The translations under genes and the position numbers were made by a program. A stretch of DNA of 8,115 nt from JAHFUI01 sp041485905 (GTDB lineage Bacteria; Acidobacteriota; Vicinamibacteria; Vicinamibacterales; CAVVIG01). Numbering within the stretch: the first letter of the stretch is position 1; each line of letters begins with the position of its first letter. Below, in pieces: positions 1 through 5,268 of the stretch. The stretch covers positions 1 through 8,115 of the forward strand of contig JBGPKK010000205.1 of NCBI GenBank assembly GCA_041485905.1, in the 5' to 3' direction. The notes beneath the pieces are model-generated. The model had not been told where the DNA came from, ran no database searches, and saw only the letters and a list, made by a program, of their open reading frames with translations.

Positions 1-526
1 CCACGGCGACTGGCGTTTCCTCCATCGCGCAGGCGACGGCCGGCAGTTCCTCGACGACCGGATCGGCAGCTGGCCGTGCTTCATCCGTCGAGATGTCGCC
101 AGGCAGAGGCAGCGCGGTTTCGTCGCCAGCGCGCTGGGCGGCAGCTTCTGCGAGGTACGCGGCAATCTGATCGCCGAACATCGCGGGATCGCAGCCGTCG
201 GACGCGGCAGGTTCGGCGCGGCGCCACCGGGCCAGGAGGCTCCGTGGCTGATTCCGCTGGCTCGCGGCGGCCAGCACCGGAATCGTCAGCATCTGGACGT
301 GGGCGGCGGTGGCGATCACGCGCAACGCCGCTGCCAGCGCCGCATCGTCCTGCGGCGCCAGGAGCGCGGGAATCAGAATGAGATCGGGCACCCGATCGCC
401 GATCGCGCCGAGCGCCTGCTCGGTGGTTTCGGCGAGCACCAGATGCGCTCCGACACGGGCGCGAATCAGGCTCGTGAGCCGCGCGGCCTGTCGTCGGTCG
501 GGTTCAATCGCAAGGATCAGGGCCAT
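1..526 (-). CDS. Receiver-like (degenerate response-regulator) protein, C-terminus off the window
   Basis: An open frame runs from ATG at 526 to the left edge without a stop (175 codons visible), so it is partial. Residues 1 to about 110 look like a CheY-type receiver fold: strand 1 MALILAIEPD, an alanine/arginine-rich helix, and strand 3 PDLILIP at 47-53. In true receivers the last residue of that strand is the phosphorylated Asp; here it is Pro53. The acidic pocket is reduced to Glu8 and Asp10. This suggests a receiver that is not phosphorylated and works as a binding module. Residues about 130-175 are rich in Ala, Pro and Glu with no clear fold, and the real output domain may lie outside the window. 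It starts 4 bp after the stop of the minus-strand gene at 531-818, with no clear Shine-Dalgarno, so translation is probably coupled. Its place beside a Tad locus suggests a link to pilus control, but that is inference. Confidence 0.8.
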   Translation of the reverse strand, partial: MALILAIEPDRRQAARLTSLIRARVGAHLVLAETTEQALGAIGDRVPDLILIPALLAPQDDAALAAALRVIATAAHVQMLTIPVLAAASQRNQPRSLLARWRRAEPAASDGCDPAMFGDQIAAYLAEAAAQRAGDETALPLPGDISTDEARPAADPVVEELPAVACAMEETPVAV

Positions 527-530
527 AGGT

Positions 531-818
531 TTAGAGCCGCAAGACCGCGATGACAAGCACGAGCGCGGCCGCCGCGAAGATCGTCAGGGGTCTGTGGCCG
601 CGACTCCAGTCCCAGACGACCCGCACGACGATCTCGGAGAGGTCGCTCACCCGCGTACCGAGGTCGGCCAGATGCGCCGCCGGCGCTCCGGCGCCCACCA
701 CCATCATCGCCCGCTCCCGTACGCGGCCATCTGTGACGACGAGCGCGAACACGAGAATCATCACACCGCATGCGAACAGCAGGGCGTCGCCGAGCGCCCG
801 TCGGATGGAAGCAGACAC
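531..818 (-). CDS. Small predicted two-segment membrane protein, start uncertain
   Basis: From GTG at 818 this encodes 95 residues. There are two hydrophobic stretches: residues about 12-29 (core LLFACGVMILVFALVV) and about 78-94 (core IFAAAALVLVIAVL) at the extreme C-terminus. A polar linker of about 48 residues separates them. I recognise no family or catalytic motif. The frame stays open upstream to 995, but that extension reads as arginine-rich non-coding-like sequence, so I prefer a start just before the first helix. GTG codons at 824 and 854 are alternatives, and none has a good ribosome-binding site. The gene is first in a two-gene minus-strand operon with the receiver-like gene and is divergent from the pilus operon. 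It could be a small inner-membrane partner of the receiver-like protein; this is inference. Confidence 0.55.
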   Translation of the reverse strand: MSASIRRALGDALLFACGVMILVFALVVTDGRVRERAMMVVGAGAPAAHLADLGTRVSDLSEIVVRVVWDWSRGHRPLTIFAAAALVLVIAVLRL

Positions 819-1029
819 ACCCACGGCCGCGTCAGAGGCAAATAGCGTTCCCACGCGCGGGTCATCAAGCCGCTGCGCGATCCCGTGCGAAATTGTTCGA
901 CGATCTGCACGATCACAAAATTCGCCATCCACAACCAACTCTGTGTGTGCCCTGGCGATCCCACGGAAAGCGCGTCTGCGGTTACGAATGTGCACAGCGA
1001 CGGGTCGATCCGCTGGGTCCGCGGGTCCC

Positions 1030-1053
1030 CGCGACGATCACCGCGAAGTCGCG
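1030..1053. promoter_or_regulatory. Possible activator-binding inverted repeat upstream of the sigma-54 promoter
   Basis: CGCGAC at 1030-1035 and GTCGCG at 1048-1053 form a perfect 6-base inverted repeat with a 12-base spacer. It sits about 85-105 bases before the inferred transcription start, within the distance where enhancer-binding proteins usually bind. In DNA this rich in CG such a short repeat can arise by chance, so this is a weak call. Confidence 0.2.
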
Positions 1054-1110
1054 TTAAGTGCAGCTACGTGTGGCGGTTTGCGCGGTCCGAGGTTTGTCCG
1101 TCGCGCATCG

Positions 1111-1126
1111 TGGCACACCAGTTGCG
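1111..1126 (+). promoter_or_regulatory. Sigma-54 (RpoN) -24/-12 promoter of the flp/tad operon
   Basis: The sequence TGGCACACCAGTTGCG matches the sigma-54 consensus TGGCAC-N5-TTGC exactly in both boxes, with the required 10 bases between the GG and GC dinucleotides. The expected transcription start is about 12 bases downstream, near 1137, which gives a leader of roughly 87 bases before the first flp ATG. Sigma-54 promoters need an AAA+ enhancer-binding activator; none is encoded in the window. It lies in an intergenic region and points at the pilus genes, which makes a chance match less likely. Confidence 0.8.
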
Positions 1127-1223
1127 ATGTGACCTGTCGTCACGCGATCGCGCCGACCAGGTCGATCGCAATCCGCACACATTCTCGGCAGTGCGCGTCG
1201 ACACGGCGCGCGGGAGGAACATT

Positions 1224-1397
1224 ATGTATCTGATCAACCATCTACGATCGTTCGCGCGCAACGAAGAGGGCCAGGACCTCATCGAGTACGCGATGCTCGT
1301 CGCCCTGATCGCGCTCTTCTGCGTCGTGGCCGTCACCGCGGCCGGCGGCAAGGTTGTTGCGGTGTTCAACGCGATCGTCGCCGCGATCCCGGCGTAG
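1224..1397 (+). CDS. flp: Flp-type type IVc prepilin, copy 1
   Basis: This gene encodes 57 residues and is a likely major subunit of the Tad pilus. The leader is residues 1-16 (MYLINHLRSFARNEEG). Cleavage is expected after Gly16, leaving a 41-residue mature pilin beginning QDLIEY, with the Glu5-Tyr6 pair typical of Flp pilins. The single hydrophobic helix spans about residues 23-40 and contains one cysteine (Cys33). The start is supported by GGGAGGA at 1212-1218, five bases before ATG. The frame stays open upstream to 885, but only the part after this ribosome-binding site looks like protein. It is the first gene after the sigma-54 promoter. The second copy at 1470 is almost identical in the mature region (39 of 41 residues). 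Identification is firm; whether copy 1 or copy 2 dominates the fibre is unknown. Confidence 0.93.
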   Translation: MYLINHLRSFARNEEGQDLIEYAMLVALIALFCVVAVTAAGGKVVAVFNAIVAAIPA

Positions 1398-1469
1398 CGC
1401 ACGGCGCACGCTGCCACATCGATTGACCTATTCGTCAGTGCGCGTCGAAAACGTGCCAGGAGGAACGTC

Positions 1470-1643
1470 ATGGATCTGATTGCTAGGATGCGATCGTTCG
1501 CGCGCAATGAAGAGGGCCAGGATCTCATCGAGTACGCGATGCTCGTCGCCCTGATCGCGCTCTTCTGCGTCGTGGCCGTCACCGCGGCCGGCGCCAAGGT
1601 CGTTGAGGTATTCAACGCGATCGTCGCGGCGATCCCTGCGTAA
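1470..1643 (+). CDS. flp: Flp-type type IVc prepilin, copy 2 (tandem duplicate)
   Basis: This gene encodes 57 residues, 51 of them identical to the flp copy at 1224. Four of the six differences lie in the N-terminal leader (positions 2, 5, 6 and 7). Only two fall in the mature pilin: Gly42 to Ala and Ala46 to Glu, so this copy carries one more negative charge. Cleavage is expected after Gly16 before QDLIEY. AGGAGG at 1458-1463, six bases before ATG, is a strong ribosome-binding site. There is a 72-base gap after copy 1 and no separate promoter that I can see, so it is probably co-transcribed. The near identity, including third codon positions, points to a recent duplication or gene conversion. 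Confidence 0.93.
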   Translation: MDLIARMRSFARNEEGQDLIEYAMLVALIALFCVVAVTAAGAKVVEVFNAIVAAIPA

Positions 1644-1669
1644 CGCACCACATCGCCGGTTGTCGGTTG

Positions 1670-1710
1670 CCAGTCGTCCAGTCGTGTGCCACATCGCGAC
1701 TGGGGACTGG
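1670..1710 (+). repeat. Intergenic stem-loop between flp copy 2 and the third flp
   Basis: The left arm 1670-1684 (CCAGTCGTCCAGTCG) pairs with the right arm 1697-1710 (CGACTGGGGACTGG) over about 13 pairs with a small bulge. The loop has 12 bases. No run of T follows, so it is not a classical intrinsic terminator. In the mRNA it could protect the abundant upstream flp message from 3' decay or lower read-through into the later genes. The arms belong to a repeated ACTGG motif family seen at 1699-1730. Confidence 0.6.
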
Positions 1711-1730
1711 CGACTGGCACTGGGGACTGG
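1699..1730 (+). repeat. Direct repeat ACTGGGGACTGG
   Basis: ACTGGGGACTGG occurs exactly at 1699-1710 and again at 1719-1730, with a further CGACTGG at 1711-1717. An inverted relative (CCAGTCGTCCAGTCG) lies at 1670-1684. The repeat ends directly before, and contributes to, the GGAG ribosome-binding site of the third flp. It looks like a short dispersed or minisatellite-type intergenic repeat, but I cannot tell from one window whether it recurs in the genome. Confidence 0.65.
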
Positions 1731-1737
1731 AGATCAC

Positions 1738-1911
1738 ATGGTTCGCGTGCGTGTTGCCGTCGGTCGGCTGGTTCGTGAAGACCGCGGCCAGGATCTTCTC
1801 GAGTACGGACTTCTCGTCGTGTTGATCGCCCTTGCGGCGATCGTGGCGGTCGGAACGCTCGGCAACGTCGTCAGTACCAGATTGTGGGCACCCATTGTTC
1901 AAAGCATCTGA
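1738..1911 (+). CDS. flp: Flp-type type IVc prepilin, divergent third copy
   Basis: This gene encodes 57 residues. The leader is residues 1-17, with cleavage expected after Gly17 before QDLLEYGLL, which keeps the Glu5-Tyr6 pair of Flp pilins. The hydrophobic helix follows at about residues 24-40. It differs strongly from the other two copies: it lacks the cysteine, has no NAIVAAIPA end, and instead ends LWAPIVQSI with a tryptophan. It may be a minor pilin or a subunit with another role; this is inference. GGAG at 1729-1732, five bases before ATG, supports the start. It is followed by the peptidase gene after 10 bases, so it belongs to the same transcript. A hairpin repeat separates it from copy 2. 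Confidence 0.9.
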   Translation: MVRVRVAVGRLVREDRGQDLLEYGLLVVLIALAAIVAVGTLGNVVSTRLWAPIVQSI

Positions 1912-1921
1912 GGCGCTAGTC

Positions 1922-2407
1922 GTGACGGCGGTCGGAACGGGCGGCGGTGCGAGCGCGGTCGTCGACCTGTGGTCGCGCCGCGTGCCGAATCAGCTGACGC
2001 TCAGTGTCGCCGCGCTCGGCATGACGCTCGCCGGCCTGCGCCTGAGCGGGCTCACGCTGACCGCGGCGCTCGCCGGCTTGGTCGTCGGGCTGCTGGTCAT
2101 GCTGCCGGGTCATTTCATCGGTGCGACGGGCGCGGGCGACGTGAAGCTGCTCGCCGCGCTCGGCACGCTGCTGGGGCCCAAAGGCATCGTCATGGCGTTC
2201 CTGTACGCCGCAATCGCCGGTGGAGTGCTCGCGGTGATTGTCGCCCGGCACCGGCGGGTGTTGCGCGAGACCGTCGAGCGGACCGCAGCGCTCGTGCGGA
2301 CAGCTGGCGCCAACGTCAACGCGATCGAAGGTGGAGCAACAAACAACCGTTTCGCATATGCGCCGGCGATTGCCATTGGGGCCCTCGCAGCGGCGCTTGG
2401 GTGGTAA
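1922..2407 (+). CDS. cpaA: Prepilin peptidase CpaA/TadV (A24 aspartic protease)
   Basis: This gene encodes 161 residues from GTG and is a polytopic inner-membrane protease that removes the leader from Flp and TadE-like prepilins. Both catalytic aspartates of the A24 family are visible: Asp15 in VVDLWSRRVPN and Asp73 in the GxGDxK motif (GAGDVKLLAALG, residues 70-81). Hydrophobic segments fall at about 27-39, 47-62, 88-108 and the C-terminal end. It is a short CpaA-type enzyme without the N-methylation domain of PilD. I chose GTG at 1922 because GAGG at 1910-1913 lies eight bases before it; the frame is open back to 1832, but that part overlaps the third flp in another frame. Spacing to its neighbours is about 10 bases on each side, so it is in the operon. 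Confidence 0.9.
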   Translation: MTAVGTGGGASAVVDLWSRRVPNQLTLSVAALGMTLAGLRLSGLTLTAALAGLVVGLLVMLPGHFIGATGAGDVKLLAALGTLLGPKGIVMAFLYAAIAGGVLAVIVARHRRVLRETVERTAALVRTAGANVNAIEGGATNNRFAYAPAIAIGALAAALGW

Positions 2408-2417
2408 GGGGACCTTT

Positions 2418-3287
2418 ATGGCACGCATGCGCGTTTTTCTCGTGGCCCTTCTCGCGCTCACCGCTGGTGGGGCGCTGGCCTTCGCCACGTACAACTTCAT
2501 GCAGAAGCCGGGCCGCACGGAGACCATTCCCACGCGGCCGGTCGTCGTGGCCGCGTCGGATCTTGACGTGGGCGCCGAGCTGAAGGCCGGTGACCTGAAC
2601 GTCATCTCCTGGCCCGCCAACGCGGTCCCGAAAGACGCGATCCGCGATAAAGCAGAGGTGATCGGACGCGGCTTGATCTTTCCGGTGATCGAGAACGAGC
2701 CGATCCTCCCGAACAAGCTGGCGTTGAAGGGCGCCGGCGCCGGTCTGCCGCCCGTGATTCCCAAAGGACTGCGGGCGATATCGGTCCGCGTCAACGAAGT
2801 GATCGGCGTCGCGGGCTACGTCCTGCCCGGAACTCGCGTCGACGTTCTCGTGGTGGTGAGCCCCACAGAACAGAGGGCTGACATGACCTCGAAAGTGATT
2901 CTCACGAACGTGCAGGTGCTGGCTGCGGGGACCAAGATCGAGCGCGACACCGAGAAGAACAAGCCGATGCCGGTGACCGTCGTCACGCTGCTCGTCAATC
3001 CAGAGGAAGCCGAGCGGCTGACGCTCGCAAGCAGCGAAGGCAAGATTCAACTCGCCCTCAGAAATCCGCTGGATACGGAAGTCGTGTTAACCCGCGGCGT
3101 GCGACCTTCGGCGCTGCTTGGCATGGTCTCTCCGGTGAGGCTGGCGGTGGTTCGATCTCGCGCGACCCCTGGGGCGGCCGTGGTTGCCCCAGCGCAGGCT
3201 CCGGTCTACGCGCCGGACTTTTCATCGGTCGAAGTCATCCGCGGCGATAAACGCGCACGTGAAGTCGTGCGCCAGGAGCAACAGTAA
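2418..3287 (+). CDS. cpaB: Pilus assembly protein CpaB/RcpC
   Basis: This gene encodes 289 residues. The N-terminal hydrophobic segment at about residues 5-24 is an uncleaved anchor or signal. A SAF-like domain follows at about 40-105 (RPVVVAASDLDVGAELKAGD near its start), then the RcpC/CpaB domain at about 115-250, which carries PGTRVDVLVVV and VTLLVNPEEAERLTLA. The last 40 residues are Pro/Ala-rich, then charged. In Tad systems this periplasmic protein associates with the secretin and helps its assembly or gating. Length is normal for the family. AGGGGA at 2407-2412, five bases before ATG, supports the start; ten bases separate it from cpaA. Its stop codon overlaps the start of the secretin gene by one base (TAATG), so the two are translationally coupled. 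Confidence 0.93.
   Translation: MARMRVFLVALLALTAGGALAFATYNFMQKPGRTETIPTRPVVVAASDLDVGAELKAGDLNVISWPANAVPKDAIRDKAEVIGRGLIFPVIENEPILPNKLALKGAGAGLPPVIPKGLRAISVRVNEVIGVAGYVLPGTRVDVLVVVSPTEQRADMTSKVILTNVQVLAAGTKIERDTEKNKPMPVTVVTLLVNPEEAERLTLASSEGKIQLALRNPLDTEVVLTRGVRPSALLGMVSPVRLAVVRSRATPGAAVVAPAQAPVYAPDFSSVEVIRGDKRAREVVRQEQQ
3274..3278 (+). promoter_or_regulatory. Ribosome-binding site that fixes the secretin start
   Basis: AGGAG lies inside the last codons of cpaB, eight bases before the ATG at 3287. This favours the upstream start over the in-frame ATG at 3335, which would begin just before the hydrophobic part of the signal peptide. Confidence 0.7.
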
Positions 3288-5257
3288 TGGTGATCAAGGG
3301 GTGGGTAAGTCGGGTGGGTCAGGTGGGCCGCGCGATGAGCCGCTCAATCGCCGCGTTGATCATCCTTATCGCCGTTGCGGGCGGCTCCGTTTATGCCGCC
3401 GAGCCCGAGAACATCAACCTGATGGTCGGCCGGTCGGCCGTCATCGACACCGGGTCAGCCATCCAGCGCGTGTCGCTGACCAGCGCCGATGTGGCTGATG
3501 CCCTGGTCACCTCATCCGCTCAACTTCTCGTGCACGGGAAGATGCCCGGCACCATTTCGATGTTCGTGTGGGATCGCGGGGGCGCGATTCGGCGGTACGA
3601 CGTGACGGTGCAGCGCGATCTGTCGCGGCTCACCACCCAGGTACACGAGCTTTTTCCCAACGAACACATCTCCGTCGAAGGCAACGGTCGCTCGATCGTC
3701 GTGGCCGGCATCGTGTCCACCAAGTTTGTGGCCGAGAAGGCGGTCGAAGTCGCGGCCGGCTACGTGGACAAGAAGGAAGACGTCGTCAATCTGCTGCAGG
3801 TGCAGGAAGGCGGCGTGCCCGCCAAACAGGTCCTGCTGCGCGTCCGGTTTGCCGAGGTGAGCCGCAGCGCGATGACCGAGCTCGGCGTGTCGTGGTTTAC
3901 CGGCCCGACCGGCATCAAGAACACTCTTGCGCGGGTGACGACGCAGCAGTTTGCCGCTCCGGGCTTCGATGCCCTTGATTACACGAAACCCAACAGCAAC
4001 TTCGGAACAGACCCGACGAGCGCTTCAGGCAAGTTCACGTTCAGCGACTTTCTCAACCTGTTTCTGTTCAGCGAGAAGTTCGACCTCGGCATGGCGATCA
4101 AGGCGCTCCAGACCAAGGGCCTCTTCCAGAGCCTGGCCGAGCCGAACCTCGTCGCCGAGAGCGGCAAGGAAGCGAGCTTCCTGGCCGGCGGAGAGTTTCC
4201 CATTCCCATTGCGCAGGGCTCGGGCGCGAACATCGGCGTCAGCGTCGTCTTCAAGGAGTTCGGCATCCGGCTGAATTTCACCCCGACGGTGGCCGGCGAT
4301 CGGGTCCATCTCAAAGTGAGGCCGGAAGTCAGTACGCTGGACTTCACCAACGCCGTCACGCTGGGCGGATTCCGGATTCCGGCGCTCAGCACGCGCCGCA
4401 CGGAAACCGAGGTCGAGCTGCAGGACGGGCAGACGTTCGCGATTGCCGGGCTCCTGAACAACACGTTGAATTCGACGCTGCAGAAGATCCCCGGCATCGG
4501 CGACATCCCGATTCTCGGCCTTCTGTTCAAGAGCAAGGCGGCGCAGAAGAATCAGACGGAGCTCGTCGTCATGATCACGCCGCAGATCCTCGATCGCGGC
4601 TCGAGCGGTGTGGCCCCGACGCTTCCGAGAACGCTCGAGCCGTTCCTCCCGCAGCTGCCGGACAAGAAGACGATTGAGCCGGCGCCGCCGGCATTCCGAC
4701 CGCAGCCTTCCAGCGGCGAGGCGCACGCGACGACACCCGTGCCGGCCAGCCTGCCGGCGCCCCAGCAGATCGCACCGGCGTCGCCGGCCGCGGCCGCGAC
4801 TGCGCTCTCGGCGCTCACGCCGTCGGGACCCCGGATCGCCGATCCCGTCACAGCGGCTCCGGCGCCTTTGAGTGCGAAGCCCGCGCCCGCCGCCCAGCGC
4901 CCGCTGGCTGCACCGGACCAGAAAGTACTGGATCGTGCCCGGCGTCAAGAAGCCGAGAAGGCGCGCGAGAAGGCAGTTGTCGACCAGCGCGCGAGCGCGG
5001 CAGAAGCGAAACGGCAGACGGAGCAGGCCGCCGAGGAAGAGCGGAAAGCCGCGAAGGATCGCGTGCAGCAGGAAAAGGTCGCGCGCGAGCAGGCCAAGCG
5101 GGACGCTGAAAACGCCAAGCGCGCGGAAGAGGCCGCCCGCCGTCAAGCGGAGATCGATCGCCGTCAGCAGAAGGTCATCGAGGCGGCCTCCGAGAAGCTC
5201 AAGGCCGCCGAAACCGCCTACCAGGCCGAGCTCGCGAAGAAGTCCACGCAGCAGTAG
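3287..5257 (+). CDS. cpaC: Tad secretin CpaC/RcpA with a long C-terminal coiled-coil tail
   Basis: This gene encodes 656 residues and forms the outer-membrane channel for the Flp pilus. The signal peptide is residues 1 to about 38, with a hydrophobic core at 21-36 and probable cleavage after the VYA-A region. The N-terminal pilus-formation domain is about 43-120, followed by a BON/N1-like part up to about 185. VLLRVRFAEVSRSAMTELG introduces the secretin region, and the conserved secretin domain is about 278-436 (LFQSLAEPNL, GGEFPIPI, FGIRLNFTP, GIGDIPILGLLF, ELVVMITPQIL). CpaC proteins normally end soon after this. Here a further 220 residues follow: a Pro/Ala-rich linker (about 437-543) and about 110 residues rich in Ala, Glu, Lys, Arg and Gln without helix breakers (544-653), like a TolA-type long helix. 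The tail is in frame and ends 11 bases before the next gene, so it is real. Its role is unknown; reaching across the periplasm or holding peptidoglycan or CpaB are guesses. The start could also be ATG 3335. Confidence 0.93.
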   Translation: MVIKGWVSRVGQVGRAMSRSIAALIILIAVAGGSVYAAEPENINLMVGRSAVIDTGSAIQRVSLTSADVADALVTSSAQLLVHGKMPGTISMFVWDRGGAIRRYDVTVQRDLSRLTTQVHELFPNEHISVEGNGRSIVVAGIVSTKFVAEKAVEVAAGYVDKKEDVVNLLQVQEGGVPAKQVLLRVRFAEVSRSAMTELGVSWFTGPTGIKNTLARVTTQQFAAPGFDALDYTKPNSNFGTDPTSASGKFTFSDFLNLFLFSEKFDLGMAIKALQTKGLFQSLAEPNLVAESGKEASFLAGGEFPIPIAQGSGANIGVSVVFKEFGIRLNFTPTVAGDRVHLKVRPEVSTLDFTNAVTLGGFRIPALSTRRTETEVELQDGQTFAIAGLLNNTLNSTLQKIPGIGDIPILGLLFKSKAAQKNQTELVVMITPQILDRGSSGVAPTLPRTLEPFLPQLPDKKTIEPAPPAFRPQPSSGEAHATTPVPASLPAPQQIAPASPAAAATALSALTPSGPRIADPVTAAPAPLSAKPAPAAQRPLAAPDQKVLDRARRQEAEKAREKAVVDQRASAAEAKRQTEQAAEEERKAAKDRVQQEKVAREQAKRDAENAKRAEEAARRQAEIDRRQQKVIEAASEKLKAAETAYQAELAKKSTQQ

Positions 5258-5268
5258 GGAGCGAGGTT

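Larger units (their letters stand above)
819..1223. other. Divergent intergenic control region
   Basis: About 400 bases lie between the minus-strand operon and the first flp gene. I see no convincing gene here: frames crossing it give Arg/Ser/Thr-rich translations with no ribosome-binding sites. It holds a sigma-54 promoter (1111-1126) facing right. Upstream of that are three GGGTC motifs (1002, 1015, 1023), a TGTGCACA palindrome (989-996) and an inverted repeat CGCGAC/GTCGCG (1030-1053). These are possible activator sites but not proven. The likely 5' leader of the flp mRNA covers about 1137-1223. Confidence 0.6.
1189..1655 (+). repeat. Tandem duplication carrying flp copies 1 and 2
   Basis: Two imperfect units of about 220-233 bases lie head to tail at 1189-1421 and 1436-1655. 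The similarity starts about 35 bases before each ATG (shared CAGTGCGCGTCGA) and ends after each stop at a shared CCACATCG. A 70-base stretch inside the genes is perfectly identical (1278-1347 and 1524-1593). One single-base indel lies before the ATG, and a gap of about 12 bases lies after the stop. The duplicated unit includes the ribosome-binding site but not the sigma-54 promoter. Confidence 0.85.

Noticed and set aside
839..868. Possible sigma-70 promoter for the minus-strand operon (TTGATG, 18-base spacer, TATTTG on the minus strand)
   Set aside because: The -10 box matches only three of six positions and the spacer is long, so it is not better than chance.
761..964. Minus-strand frame of 67 codons containing MANFVIVQIVEQFRTG
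   Set aside because: The first half looks somewhat protein-like, but there is no ribosome-binding site, the end is Cys/Ser-rich, and it overlaps the better supported membrane-protein frame by about 57 bases. Conservation in relatives could change this.
885..1223. Upstream in-frame extension of flp copy 1 that would give a 170-residue protein
   Set aside because: It crosses the sigma-54 promoter and the strong ribosome-binding site at 1212-1218, its translation is Cys/Ser/Arg-rich with no fold signs, and the second copy has no such extension.
1670..1710. Hairpin as an intrinsic terminator
   Set aside because: No T-rich run follows the stem and the operon clearly continues with short spacings, so a terminator call is not supported.
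1064..1720. Minus-strand frame of 218 codons opposite flp copies 1 and 2, with an internal repeat
   Set aside because: The internal repeat only mirrors the duplicated flp genes; there is no independent coding signal.
4025..5146. Minus-strand frame of 373 codons opposite the secretin
   Set aside because: It is Arg/Leu-rich, as expected for the antisense of a GC-rich gene, and the plus-strand secretin motifs explain the region fully.
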